In this document: positions 7,939 to 16,592 of the stretch, piece by piece
Layout: each line of letters starts with the position of its first letter
Numbering within the stretch: the stretch's first letter is position 1
NCBI RefSeq assembly: GCF_014649735.1
Contig: NZ_BMTP01000007.1
Span: 336,469-400,468 of the forward strand
Length of the DNA: 64,000 nt
Origin: Streptomyces lavendofoliae
GTDB taxonomy: Bacteria; Actinomycetota; Actinomycetes; Streptomycetales; Streptomycetaceae
Direction of reading: 5' to 3'
Made by a program: the position numbers and the translations under genes
The notes under the pieces: model-generated
Told to the model about the DNA's origin: nothing
Seen by the model: the letters and a program-made list of their open reading frames with translations, nothing else
Database searches by the model: none

Positions 7939-9701
7939 ACCCCGTCGCCCACCTGACGCCCGACCGCTGGGCGCACGCCAACCGCCTGCTCATCCGCAAG
8001 GGCCTCGCCGAGTTCACCCATGAGCGGCTGCTGACGCCCGAGCACCTCGGCGGCGACGACTACCGCGTGCTCAGCGACGACGGCACGACCGAGTACCGCT
8101 TCACCTCCGAGCGGTTCGCCCTCGACCACTGGCAGGTGGACCCCGCCTCCATCAGCCGCCACCGCGACGGCGAAGAGCTTCCGCTGGACGCGCTGCGGTT
8201 CGTCATAGAGCTGCGCGGCTCCCTCGGGCTGAGCGACGAGATCCTGCCGGTCTACCTGGAGGAGATCTCCTCCACCCTCTCCGGCACGGCCTACAAGTCG
8301 ACCAAGCCCCGGGTCCCCGCCGCCGAGCTGGCGAAGGCCGACTTCCAGGCCGTCGAGACCGGCATGACCGAGGGCCACCCCTGCTTCGTCGCCAACAACG
8401 GACGCCTCGGCTTCGGGATCGACGAGTACCACGCCTACGCGCCGGAGGCGGCCAGCCCCGTCCGGCTGATCTGGCTGGCCGCCCACCGCGACCGCACCAC
8501 CTTCACGGCGGGCGCGGGGATCGACTACGAGACGTTCGTCCGCGCCGAGCTCGGTGACGCGGCCGTCGACGGCTTCGCCAAGACCCTCGCCGACCGGGGC
8601 CTGGACTTCGCCGACTACCTCCTGGTGCCCGTCCACCCCTGGCAGTGGTGGAACAAGCTGTCCGTCACCTTCGCCGCCGAGATCGCCCAGCAGCGCCTGG
8701 TGTTCCTCGGCGAGGGCGACGACCGGTACCTGGCGCAGCAGTCGATCCGTACGTTCTTCAACACGAACGACCCGTCCAAGCACTACGTCAAGACGGCCAT
8801 CTCGGTCCTCAACATGGGCTTCATGCGCGGCCTGTCCGCCGCGTACATGGAGGCCACCCCGGCCATCAACGACTGGCTGGCGCACCTGATCGACCACGAC
8901 GACGTCCTGAGGGCGGCCCGCTTCTCGATCATCCGCGAGCGGGCGGCGGTCGGCTACCGCCACCTCGAGTACGAGGCCGCGACGGACCGGTACTCCCCCT
9001 ACCGCAAGATGCTCGCCGCGCTGTGGCGCGAGAGCCCGGTGCCGACGATCGAGGACGGCCAGCGTCTCGCCACGATGGCGTCGCTGCTGCACACCGACCA
9101 CGAGGGCGCGTCCTTCGCGGGCGCGCTGATCGCCGAGTCGGGGCTCGCCCCCACCGAGTGGCTGCGCCGCTACCTGGACGCGTACCTGCTGCCGATCCTG
9201 CACACCTTCTACGCGTACGACCTGGTGTGGATGCCGCACGGCGAGAACGTGATCCTGGTGATAGAGGACGGGGCCGTCCAGCGGGCGATCTTCAAGGACA
9301 TCGCCGAGGAGATCGCGGTGATGGACCCGGACGCGGTGCTGCCGCCGGCCGTGGAGCGCATCCGGGTCGACGTGCCCGACGACACGAAGCTGCTGTCCGT
9401 CTTCACCGACGTCTTCGACTGCTTCTTCCGCTTCCTCGGCGCGACGCTCGCCGCCGAGGGTGTGGTCGGCGAGGACGACTTCTGGCGGACGGTCGCGGAG
9501 TGCGTCAAGGCGTACCAGGAGTCGAAGCCGGAGCTGGCGGACAAGTTCGCGCAGTACGACATGTTCGCGGACGAGTTCACGCTGTCGTGCCTCAACCGCC
9601 TCCAGCTGCGCAACAACAAGCAGATGGTCGACCTGTCGGACCCGTCCGGCGCGCTGCAGCTCGTGGGCACGCTGGCGAACCCGATCGCGCGCTTCGCGTA
9701 G
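7935..9701 (+). CDS. desD: Desferrioxamine synthetase (NRPS-independent siderophore synthetase)
   Basis: A 588-residue IucA/IucC-family (NIS type C) synthetase that uses ATP to trimerise and macrocyclise the hydroxamate monomers into desferrioxamine E/B. Conserved stretches include the ATP-binding N-terminal motif EGHPCFVANNGRLGFG, VPVHPWQW, AQQSIRTFFN and KTAISVLNMGFMRG, and the C-terminal ferritin-like domain with MPHGENVILVIEDG. The ATG at 7935 lies inside the desC stop. It is the last gene of the operon and converges on the hexosaminidase gene, separated by a hairpin at 9713-9755. Confidence 0.96.
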   Translation: MNPVAHLTPDRWAHANRLLIRKGLAEFTHERLLTPEHLGGDDYRVLSDDGTTEYRFTSERFALDHWQVDPASISRHRDGEELPLDALRFVIELRGSLGLSDEILPVYLEEISSTLSGTAYKSTKPRVPAAELAKADFQAVETGMTEGHPCFVANNGRLGFGIDEYHAYAPEAASPVRLIWLAAHRDRTTFTAGAGIDYETFVRAELGDAAVDGFAKTLADRGLDFADYLLVPVHPWQWWNKLSVTFAAEIAQQRLVFLGEGDDRYLAQQSIRTFFNTNDPSKHYVKTAISVLNMGFMRGLSAAYMEATPAINDWLAHLIDHDDVLRAARFSIIRERAAVGYRHLEYEAATDRYSPYRKMLAALWRESPVPTIEDGQRLATMASLLHTDHEGASFAGALIAESGLAPTEWLRRYLDAYLLPILHTFYAYDLVWMPHGENVILVIEDGAVQRAIFKDIAEEIAVMDPDAVLPPAVERIRVDVPDDTKLLSVFTDVFDCFFRFLGATLAAEGVVGEDDFWRTVAECVKAYQESKPELADKFAQYDMFADEFTLSCLNRLQLRNNKQMVDLSDPSGALQLVGTLANPIARFA

Positions 9702-9712
9702 TCACGGACCGG

Positions 9713-9755
9713 CCGGGGCGCTGGGCGGAGTACGGTCCTCCGCTCGGCGCCCCGG
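9713..9755. terminator. Bidirectional hairpin between desD and the hexosaminidase gene
   Basis: An outer 9-bp stem (9713-9721 with 9747-9755) encloses a second hairpin around GCGGAG/CTCCGC. It fills the 59-base gap between convergent genes and is followed on the plus strand by a short pyrimidine run (CTTTCTC). Confidence 0.65.
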
Positions 9756-9760
9756 CTTTC

Positions 9761-11401
9761 TCACCCGGCCTGCCCGGCCTGCCCGGTCCGCCACGGCACC
9801 TGCGGCGACCGGTGGAAGTCGACGCCCAGTGCCTCCAGGCGGGGCCCCTGCCCCGCGAGCCGCTGCCGGTACCCCTCCCAGTCGTGCGAGGCGGCCGGGG
9901 ACCAGCCCAGCTCGGCCGCGCTCAGCAGCCGGGGGAACGCCATCCGGTCGATGTGCGCGTCGGTGGAGACGGTCTCCGTCCACAGCGGCGCCTCGACGCC
10001 CCTGACGGCGTCCGCCGGCACGCCCGGCAGGTAGGCGCCCGGGTCCCAGTCGTAGGACCGCCGGACCTCGACGTACCCGGCCCACGACAGGCCGAGCGGG
10101 GTGTCCTTGGCGTACTTCATGTCGAGGTAGAGCCGGTCGGCGGGCGACAGGATCAGCCCGGTGCCGTTCCGCGCGGCCTCCGCCACCCGCGCCTTCTCGG
10201 CGTCGCCGGTGCGGTCCAGGCCCCAGTACTGGGCGAGCGCGCCCCTCGCCGGCTTCGCGCCGGTGAGCTGGTGCCAGCCGACGACCGTCTTGCCGTACTT
10301 CGCCACGGTCGCCTGCGCCCGGTCCATGAAGGCGACGTAGTCGGCGTGGCTGGTGGAGTGCGCCTCGTCGCCGCCGATGTGGAGGTACCGGCCGGGGGTG
10401 AGCGCGGCGATCTCGCGCACCACGTCGTCGACGAAGTCGTACGTCACCTCCTTGTCCACGCACAGGCTGCTGAAGCCGACCTCGGTGCCCGTGTAGAGGG
10501 GCGGCGCCACGCCGTCGCAGTTCAGCTCGGCGTACGAGGCGAGGGCGGCGTTGGTGTGGCCGGGCATGTCGATCTCGGGCACGACCTCCAGGTGCCGGGA
10601 GGCGGCGTACGCGACGATGTCCCTGTACTGGGCCTTGGTGTAGTACCCGCCCGGTCCGCCGCCGACCTGGGTGGAGCCGCCGTGGGTGGCCAGGCGGGGC
10701 CAGGAGTCGACGGCGATGCGCCAGCCCTGGTCGTCGCTGAGGTGCAGGTGCAGCGTGTTGATCTTGTAGAGCGCCATCCGGTCGATGTAGCGCTTGACCT
10801 GCCCGACGGTGAAGAAGTGCCGGGACACGTCGAGCATCGCGCCCCGGTAGCCGTAGCGGGGGGTGTCGGTGATGGTGCCGCCGGCGACCTGCCAGGGACC
10901 GGGCTGCCGGGTGCCCGCCTCGACGGAGTCCGGGAGCTGCTGCCGCAGTGTCTGGACGCCGTGGAAGAGCCCGGCCGGTTCGCGGGCGGTGATGGTGACG
11001 CCCCGGCCGGTGGACTCCAGCCGGTAGCCCTCGTCGCCGAGTGCCGTCTCCCGGTCGCTGAGCCGCAGCCGGATGCCGCCGGCGCCGCCGGCGCCGGTGA
11101 CCGGCAGCGGGTAGCCGGTGGAGGGGCGCAGCACCCGCGCGAGGTAGGTCCCGACGCGGCGGGCCTCGCCGGCGCCCGGGTCCACGTGGATCCGGGTCCG
11201 GGCGGTCAGTGTGTACGGGCTGCCGCCGGGGTGTACGGAGGCGGGCAGCGGCACGATGTCGCCGAGCGGCCGGACGCCGGGCGCGGTCGCGGTGGCGGCG
11301 GCACCGCCGGGCGCGGCGCCGGTCCCGGCGACCGCGGCCGCCACGACGAGCAGCAGGGAGCCGAGGAGGCGGAGGCGGGGGAACGTCCTGTGCTGTCTCA
11401 C
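9761..11401 (-). CDS. Secreted beta-N-acetylhexosaminidase, GH20
   Basis: A 546-residue exo-enzyme removing terminal GlcNAc from chito-oligosaccharides. The GTG at 11401 is preceded by AAGGGA and gives a clean Sec signal peptide (RLRLLGSLLLVVAAAVAG). The reading frame stays open further upstream, but those residues look non-coding. After a small GH20b-like domain the TIM barrel shows HLHLSDDQGWRI, EIDMPGHTNAA and the catalytic Asp-Glu pair in HIGGDEAHST, diagnostic for substrate-assisted GH20 catalysis. A probable DasR site lies 85 bases upstream (11486-11501), tying it to GlcNAc-responsive control, and glmS nearby fits amino-sugar metabolism. Confidence 0.94.
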   Translation of the reverse strand: MRQHRTFPRLRLLGSLLLVVAAAVAGTGAAPGGAAATATAPGVRPLGDIVPLPASVHPGGSPYTLTARTRIHVDPGAGEARRVGTYLARVLRPSTGYPLPVTGAGGAGGIRLRLSDRETALGDEGYRLESTGRGVTITAREPAGLFHGVQTLRQQLPDSVEAGTRQPGPWQVAGGTITDTPRYGYRGAMLDVSRHFFTVGQVKRYIDRMALYKINTLHLHLSDDQGWRIAVDSWPRLATHGGSTQVGGGPGGYYTKAQYRDIVAYAASRHLEVVPEIDMPGHTNAALASYAELNCDGVAPPLYTGTEVGFSSLCVDKEVTYDFVDDVVREIAALTPGRYLHIGGDEAHSTSHADYVAFMDRAQATVAKYGKTVVGWHQLTGAKPARGALAQYWGLDRTGDAEKARVAEAARNGTGLILSPADRLYLDMKYAKDTPLGLSWAGYVEVRRSYDWDPGAYLPGVPADAVRGVEAPLWTETVSTDAHIDRMAFPRLLSAAELGWSPAASHDWEGYRQRLAGQGPRLEALGVDFHRSPQVPWRTGQAGQAG

Positions 11402-11485
11402 GAGCTGGTCCCTTCGACGGGCCTCGCAACTGTGGTGCAGAGCAACCGAACGGTCACCATGCGTACCGTGCGCCCCTTGCCGGGT

Positions 11486-11501
11486 CAAGGTGTAGACCAA
11501 T
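11486..11501. promoter_or_regulatory. Probable DasR-responsive element (dre)
   Basis: CAAGGTGTAGACCAAT matches the dre consensus ACTGGTCTAGACCACT at 11 of 16 positions by my count, with the right half TAGACCA intact and the left half degenerate. It lies between the divergent hexosaminidase gene and the small SHOCT gene. DasR, the GlcNAc-6P-sensing GntR repressor, controls chitinolytic genes in Streptomyces. Confidence 0.6.
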
Positions 11502-11511
11502 TCCCGCGCCC

Positions 11512-11778
11512 GTGGGTGCCGGAATCCCCTCGGCGCCGGCGGACGGCTCGGACCCGTACCGGCTGGTGGTGGCGGGCGCTGGTCGGCGCGGCCGTGGTGG
11601 CCCGGCTGCCGCACCCGAACGCCCCGGCGGCGGACGGCCCCCGACGGCGGAGCCGCCGCCCGCAGCCGACGACGACGTCCTGCTGCGGCTGCGGGATCTG
11701 GCCGACCCGCTGCGGACGGGAATCCTCACCGACGAGGAGTCCACCGCCGCGAAACAGGCGGTTCTCAAGCAGCTCTGA
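11512..11778 (+). CDS. Small SHOCT-domain protein
   Basis: An 88-residue reading frame whose last ~35 residues, LLRLRDLADPLRTGILTDEE followed by STAAKQAVLKQL, match the SHOCT domain. This short C-terminal helical hairpin is common in actinobacterial proteins and is thought to mediate oligomerisation. The residues before it are Pro/Gly/Ala-rich and low in information. The start is uncertain: GTG at 11512 is the first in-frame start after the dre site but has no convincing ribosome site, and later GTGs at 11566 and 11569 are possible. It lies upstream of two more plus-strand genes. The domain call is good; the full extent is weak. Confidence 0.5.
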   Translation: MGAGIPSAPADGSDPYRLVVAGAGRRGRGGPAAAPERPGGGRPPTAEPPPAADDDVLLRLRDLADPLRTGILTDEESTAAKQAVLKQL

Positions 11779-11829
11779 CCAAAAAGGACAGGACTCTGCC
11801 CGATATCGGGCAGGATTGTTGCCATCCGC

Positions 11830-12129
11830 ATGCCGGTACTCCAATATCTACGAGTGCTCGAACATCGCCCGTCGCACGACGACCTCATCGACCACCTGGT
11901 CCGCAGCACCGCGCTCCAGCGCGGTGAGGCCGCCCGGGTGGTGCTCGACGTGCTGGCGTACTTCGACGAGACGACGGAGGAGTTCGTCCGCCGCCGCCAC
12001 CGTGAGCTGCAGTCCGGCGGCGAGGTGAACGCCACGATCTTCGAGCGGATCGCGGCCGAGCTGCCGCACCGCGCCGTGGCGCCACCGGAGCTCACGCTCC
12101 GGCAGCTGCGCCGCATCGTCTACGGCTGA
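11830..12129 (+). CDS. Conserved hypothetical protein, 99 residues
   Basis: A short, mainly helical, soluble protein with no signal peptide. The N-terminal part (DDLIDHLVRSTALQRGEAAR followed by VVLDVLAYF) resembles the two-helix start of HU-like DNA-binding proteins. The HU beta-arm is absent, however, and the C-terminus is helical (LTLRQLRRIVYG), so I do not assign a function. ATG at 11830 gives the natural N-terminus. It lies 68 bases before glmS and may be cotranscribed with it. Codon use is normal for the window. Confidence 0.75.
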   Translation: MPVLQYLRVLEHRPSHDDLIDHLVRSTALQRGEAARVVLDVLAYFDETTEEFVRRRHRELQSGGEVNATIFERIAAELPHRAVAPPELTLRQLRRIVYG

Positions 12130-12197
12130 GCGTCCTGAGCCGTCAGGACCGGGCACCCCGGGCACACACCCGCAATCATTCGGAGGGGCAACACTTT

Positions 12198-14015
12198 ATG
12201 TGCGGAATCGTCGGTTACATCGGTAAGCGCGACGTGGCTCCGCTGCTGCTGGAGGGTCTGGCGCGGCTGGAGTACCGGGGCTACGACTCGGCGGGCATGG
12301 TGATCACCAGCCCGAAGTCCACCGGCCTGAAGATGGTCAAGGCCAAGGGCCGGGTCCGCGACCTGGAGGCCCGTGTCCCCAAGCGCTTCACCGGCACCAC
12401 CGGCATCGCCCACACCCGCTGGGCCACGCACGGCGCCCCGAGCGACGTCAACTCGCACCCGCACATGGACCCCGAGAACAAGGTCGCGGTCGTCCACAAC
12501 GGCATCGTCGACAACGCCGCCGAGCTGCGCGCCAAGCTCGAGGCGGACGGCGTGGTCTTCGCCTCGGAGACCGACACCGAGGTGCTCACCCACCTGATCG
12601 CCCGCTCCCAGGCCGAGACGCTGGAGGAGAAGGTCCGCGAGGCGCTGAAGGTCGTCGAGGGCACGTACGGCATCGCCGTCATGCACGCCGACTTCAACGA
12701 CCGCATCGTCGTCGCCCGCAACGGCTCCCCGGTCGTCCTCGGCATCGGCGAGAAGGAGATGCTCGTCGCCTCCGACGTCGCCGCGCTGATCGCCCACACC
12801 CGCCAGATCGTCACCCTCGACGACGGCGAGATGGCCACCCTGAAGGCCGACGACTTCCGCACGTACACCACCTCGGGCACGCTGACCACCGCCACGCCCG
12901 AGACCGTGGAGTGGGAGGCCGCCTCCTACGACATGGGCGGCCACGACACGTACATGCACAAGGAGATCTCGGAGCAGGCCGACGCCGTGGACCGCGTGCT
13001 GCGCGGCCGCATCGACGACAAGTTCTCCACCGTGCACCTCGGCGGCCTGAACCTGGACGCCCGCGAGGCGCGGGGCATCCGCCGGGTGAAGATCCTCGGC
13101 TGCGGCACCTCGTACCACGCCGGCATGATCGGCGCCTCGCTGATCGAGGGCCTCGCCCGCATCCCGGCCGACTCCGAGCCGGCCTCCGAGTTCCGCTACC
13201 GCAACCCGGTCGTGGACCCCGACACCCTGTACATCGCCGTCTCGCAGTCCGGTGAGACGTACGACGTGCTGGCCGCCGTGCAGGAGCTGAAGCGCAAGGG
13301 CGCCCGCGTGCTGGGCGTGGTGAACGTGGTGGGCTCGGCCATCGCCCGCGAGGCGGACGGCGGCGTGTACGTGCACGCCGGCCCCGAGGTCTGCGTCGTC
13401 TCCACCAAGTGCTTCACCAACACGGTGGTCGCCTTCGCCCTGCTCGCCCTGCACCTGGGCCGCATCCGCGACCTGTCGGTCGCCGACGGCAAGCGGATCA
13501 TCGAGGGCCTGCGCAAGCTGCCCGGCCAGATCCAGGAGATCCTCGAGGGCGAGGAGGACATCAAGAAGCTCGCCGCCGAGTACGCGGACGCCAAGTCAAT
13601 GATGTTCATCGGTCGCGTCCGGGGCTACCCGGTGGCGCTGGAGGCATCCCTGAAGCTCAAGGAGATCTCCTACATCCACGCCGAGGCGTACCCGGCCTCC
13701 GAGCTCAAGCACGGCCCGCTGGCGCTGATCGAGCCCGCCATGCCCACCGTCGCGATCGTCCCGAGCGACTCCCTGCTGGAGAAGAACCGGGCCGCGATGG
13801 AGGAGATCAAGGCCCGCAGCGGCAGGATCCTCGCGGTCGCGCACCAGGAGCAGGAGAAGGCGGACCACACGATCCTCGTCCCGAAGAACGAGGACGAGCT
13901 GGACCCGATCCTCATGGGCATCCCGCTCCAGCTGCTCGCCTACCACACGGCCCTGGCCCTGGGCCGGGACATCGACAAGCCGCGCAACCTGGCCAAGTCC
14001 GTCACCGTGGAGTAG
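12198..14015 (+). CDS. glmS: Glutamine--fructose-6-phosphate aminotransferase (isomerizing)
   Basis: A 605-residue enzyme making glucosamine-6-phosphate from fructose-6-phosphate and glutamine, the entry step to UDP-GlcNAc. The N-terminal class II glutaminase has the Cys2 nucleophile (MCGIVGYIGKR) and HTRWATHG and HNGI motifs. Two SIS isomerase domains follow (KILGCGTSYHAG and VSQSGETYDV; FIGRVRGYPVALEASLKLKE), ending in the expected LAKSVTVE. GGAGGGG precedes the ATG. Streptomyces usually carry two glmS copies; this one, beside a DasR-linked hexosaminidase, corresponds by context to the second copy. A perfect 17-bp hairpin follows. Confidence 0.96.
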   Translation: MCGIVGYIGKRDVAPLLLEGLARLEYRGYDSAGMVITSPKSTGLKMVKAKGRVRDLEARVPKRFTGTTGIAHTRWATHGAPSDVNSHPHMDPENKVAVVHNGIVDNAAELRAKLEADGVVFASETDTEVLTHLIARSQAETLEEKVREALKVVEGTYGIAVMHADFNDRIVVARNGSPVVLGIGEKEMLVASDVAALIAHTRQIVTLDDGEMATLKADDFRTYTTSGTLTTATPETVEWEAASYDMGGHDTYMHKEISEQADAVDRVLRGRIDDKFSTVHLGGLNLDAREARGIRRVKILGCGTSYHAGMIGASLIEGLARIPADSEPASEFRYRNPVVDPDTLYIAVSQSGETYDVLAAVQELKRKGARVLGVVNVVGSAIAREADGGVYVHAGPEVCVVSTKCFTNTVVAFALLALHLGRIRDLSVADGKRIIEGLRKLPGQIQEILEGEEDIKKLAAEYADAKSMMFIGRVRGYPVALEASLKLKEISYIHAEAYPASELKHGPLALIEPAMPTVAIVPSDSLLEKNRAAMEEIKARSGRILAVAHQEQEKADHTILVPKNEDELDPILMGIPLQLLAYHTALALGRDIDKPRNLAKSVTVE

Positions 14016-14047
14016 TCCCCGCCCGCCGTCACGGCGGAACCGGGACC

Positions 14048-14090
14048 GGGCGGCCCCCGGCGCGTGTCACCGACGCGCCGGGGGCCGCCC
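14048..14090 (+). terminator. Strong hairpin terminator after glmS
   Basis: A perfect 17-bp stem (14048-14064 with 14074-14090) with a 9-base loop, 32 bases after the glmS stop, followed by CTCTCGT. Confidence 0.8.
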
Positions 14091-14435
14091 CTCTCGTACG
14101 GCCGGTGCCGCCCCGCACCGGCCTCGTGGCCGCTCCAGCCGGTGGCCGTCACACCCCGGCCCGCGGCCCGCCCGGGAACGTGGGCCACCGGGCGAGCGAC
14201 GCGGTCGCGCCGTACCGGACTCCGGGGGCCCGCGAGGGCGGCGGCCCCGCGGAGACGTCGTTGTCCACGGCGGCTTCCTTCGTGCTCGGGTGCGGTTGTG
14301 CTGCTTCCCCGCCACCTGGATATACCCTTCACAAGCGCACAATCCACCTGCCGGGCGTCCGGATTCCGCCTGGGGGACCGGAACTTGACGCTGCGTCACC
14401 GACGGCGCGTCGCCGGCGGCGGGGGCGGGCGGGGG
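14091..14435. other. Intergenic region between glmS terminator and universal stress gene
   Basis: 345 bases with no convincing coding frame on either strand. The AT-richer patch TATACCCTTCACAAGCG around 14330 stands out. A tRNA-like T-loop string nearby (GGCGTCCGGATTCC) does not fold into a tRNA. I assign nothing here. Confidence 0.4.
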
Positions 14436-14957
14436 CTAGGGGATGACGACGACCGGCCGCTGCGCGCGCCGCGCCAGCCGTCCGGCGACCGAGCCGAAGA
14501 TGCGCCCGACGATGCCGTGCGTGGAGCCGACGACGATGGCGTCGGCCGAGTACTCCCGGCCGACCTCCTCCAGCTCGTGGCAGATGTCGCCGCCGCGCTC
14601 GACCAGGATCCACGGCACCTCGGCGAGGTAGTCCGCGCAGGCCAGCTCCAGTCCGAGCACCTCGGTGCGGTGATCGGGCACGTCGACGAAGACGGGCGGC
14701 TCGCAGCCGGCCCAGACGGTGGTGGGCAGCCGGTTGGCCACATGGACGATGATCAGACCGGAGCCGGAGCGGCGGGCCATGCCGATGGCGTACGCGAGCG
14801 CTCGCTCGCTGGAGGTCGAGCCGTCGAAACCGACGACCACCCCGTGCTGGAAGGCGGGGTCGCAGGAGTGGCGTGTCTGGTCCGCCGCGAGGGGGTCGAC
14901 CGGGGAGTCGGCGACCTGCCTGCGGTCCGCGGGTTCAGGGATTTCGTGACCGGCCAT
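14436..14957 (-). CDS. Universal stress protein (UspA family)
   Basis: A 173-residue single-domain Usp with an extra ~35-residue hydrophilic N-terminus. The fold signatures are VVVGFDGSTSSERALAYAIG at the start of the domain, ADAIVVGSTHG in the middle, and the ATP-binding pattern G-2X-G-9X-G(S/T) as GIVGRIFGSVAGRLARR, ending in RPVVVIP. ATP-binding Usps act in stress and dormancy; the target here is unknown. ATG at 14957 has a plausible AGGA-containing leader. It is a single-gene unit reading away from a long non-coding stretch. Confidence 0.92.
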   Translation of the reverse strand: MAGHEIPEPADRRQVADSPVDPLAADQTRHSCDPAFQHGVVVGFDGSTSSERALAYAIGMARRSGSGLIIVHVANRLPTTVWAGCEPPVFVDVPDHRTEVLGLELACADYLAEVPWILVERGGDICHELEEVGREYSADAIVVGSTHGIVGRIFGSVAGRLARRAQRPVVVIP

Positions 14958-15895
14958 CGGTGTCTCGACGAAGAACGTCCTCGTGGGAAGGAGCAGGGGT
15001 ACGACGGTTGGCGGAGGAGCTCTGTCCGGGAATCATCTTCCCCTCCCCATACCCCCAAGGGTACGGCGACACTCTTCCACTGCCCAGTGCCCGCCACCCT
15101 GCCGCGGCGGCCACACGGCGTTCCAGGGAGCATGCACGAGCCCGTCCCGTATGGCAATGCCGGGTGCCCCTTACAGCCGTCCGCCGACCGCCCGATCCGG
15201 GCGCCCTCTCGACCCCGTACGCCGCTCCCACCTGCCGGAACGCCCTCTCGCGCGCCCCCCGGCGCGCCGGTGACACGAACCGGCGGGACGTGCCGGGCCC
15301 GGCCGCTCGCGCCGCGCCCCGGCCCCGGACGGGCCCCGGCGCCCCTCCCGCCGCCGCCGAGCCCGGTATCCCGGCGAGCAGCCCGGCGGCCGACACTTCC
15401 TCGCCCCCTCACCGGCCCACCGTGCCGCCCGTGCCGCCGCCGGGCCCGCCGGGCCCGCCGCCGCGCGTTCGTGCGTGCCGCGCGTCCGTGCGTGCCGCGC
15501 GTCCGTGCGTGCCGCGCGTTGCCGCCGGGCCGCCCTGCCGGGCGCGCGCCCGGCTGCACGCCGCCCGGCCGCGGGCCGCGGCGGCGACGGCGGAGGTGGC
15601 CGGGGTGCGCCGGCGACGGGGCGCCGTCCGGCCGGATGCGCGCCCCCGCGGAGCGCCCGCCCCGCCCCTCGTCACGCTGCGTAGCAATGGCCGGAAATTA
15701 TGCCGACTGACCGGTACTCTCGACGGAACTCCCCCGGGCCGTGGCCGCCCGGCGGCACATTCCCGGCGATGCCGGGCACCCCGCCCGTCCGGGGGCGCCG
15801 GGCAGTGACCGGGGCGGTCGGCCGTCGTTGGCCACTCGGTCCGACCGGTCATACCGCAGCCCCCCGTCCGCGGTCCACAGCCCAGGGAGCGTCCC
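14958..15895. other. Long (938-base) non-coding stretch
   Basis: No reading frame here has a ribosome site together with credible composition; candidates are Arg/Pro-rich frames generated by high GC. It contains the usp promoter region, an extremely C-rich central part (about 15240-15460) and a 17-bp tandem repeat at 15464-15520. Undetected regulatory RNA cannot be excluded. Confidence 0.4.
15464..15520. repeat. 17-bp tandem repeat, three copies plus a partial
   Basis: The unit CGCGTCCGTGCGTGCCG is exact at 15481-15497 and 15498-15514, preceded by a copy with one change at 15464-15480 and followed by a 6-base partial copy. It lies in non-coding DNA between the stress-protein promoter and the small membrane-protein gene. 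Confidence 0.85.
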
Positions 15896-16216
15896 GTGCC
15901 CTCACCCCCCTCCACGCCCGCCCCGTCGTCCGCCTCGGAGTCGGCGAGCGACGTGGTGCGCTGGGCGGCGTTCAGCTGCGCCCTGGTCCCCGTGGTGCTC
16001 CTGGTGTACGGCACGTCCTTCGGCGGCGCCGCCGGCACCGCCGTGGGCCTGGCCGCCGTGACCGCCGCCTGCCGGGTGCTGCTGCGCCGCTCGGAGCGGG
16101 CCGCCGAGGAGGACGGGCGGCGGACCGCACCGCACCGGGCGGGCCGGCACTCGCGACCGGGCGCCGGGGCGCACCGCGGGGGCCGCCACAGCGCGGGGTG
16201 TACACCCCGCGACTGA
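15896..16216 (+). CDS. Small membrane protein of unknown function
   Basis: A 106-residue protein. GTG at 15896 is preceded by AGGGAG at 6 bases. It has a short Ser/Pro-rich N-terminus, then a hydrophobic stretch of about 45 residues (VVRWAAFSCALVPVVLLVYG, then GTAVGLAAVTAACRVLL) that would form one or two membrane helices, and a basic His/Arg/Gly-rich cytoplasmic tail. No family is recognised. Its position just upstream of adpA matches a small gene conserved at that place in Streptomyces. Function unknown. Confidence 0.7.
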   Translation: MPSPPSTPAPSSASESASDVVRWAAFSCALVPVVLLVYGTSFGGAAGTAVGLAAVTAACRVLLRRSERAAEEDGRRTAPHRAGRHSRPGAGAHRGGRHSAGCTPRD

Positions 16217-16592
16217 GTATTCGCACATCCGCGCCCGTATGTTTTCGGCCAAGTTCGGCAAGGTGGCCATTCCTTGCCCAAATGGCCTGCCAACCCCCTT
16301 GTCACCAGGCGAGAAAGGACCGCGAGGGCGGCTCGCACCCTACGCGGATGGGCCATGCGTGTGAGGCGGCCTTCCCTGCGGGCCCCGTGAGTGGAACGCT
16401 TCGTGATCGAATGCTTCGCGCCAAGTTGCCTTGTCGACTTAGTGCCGGATGCGGAACTTGTCACTCCGGCGCCACGGGACACAGTAGATTCGATCATGAC
16501 TATCGAAGACTGGGGACTCGTGCAAAACCGAGGGGAAACGTGCAGGAGCGACAGGACCTAGGAGACGCGAACACCGAGGGGGGCTTAGCGTC
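16217..16592. other. adpA upstream regulatory region
   Basis: 376 bases without a gene, AT-richer than its surroundings near 16440-16500. A TTGTCA at 16458 and TAGATT at 16485 resemble promoter hexamers but are 21 bases apart, too far for a confident call. adpA promoters in Streptomyces are known targets of several developmental repressors and of AdpA itself; I could not identify a specific operator by eye. Confidence 0.45.

Noticed and set aside
11402..11614. An N-terminal extension of the hexosaminidase
   Set aside because: Those residues are Pro/Arg/His-rich, precede a good signal peptide with its own GTG and ribosome site, and cover the putative DasR site.
12130..12197. A glmS riboswitch/ribozyme before glmS
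   Set aside because: The gap is only 68 bases and shows none of the conserved core; the ribozyme is also not expected in actinobacteria.
14320..14380. A tRNA-like T-arm string (GGCGTCCGGATTCC) near an AT-rich patch
   Set aside because: No matching acceptor, D or anticodon stems on either strand.
15464..15520. The 17-bp tandem repeat as a CRISPR array
   Set aside because: Units are directly adjacent with no spacers, and no cas genes are present; the Cas4-like nuclease at 55361 belongs to a helicase operon.
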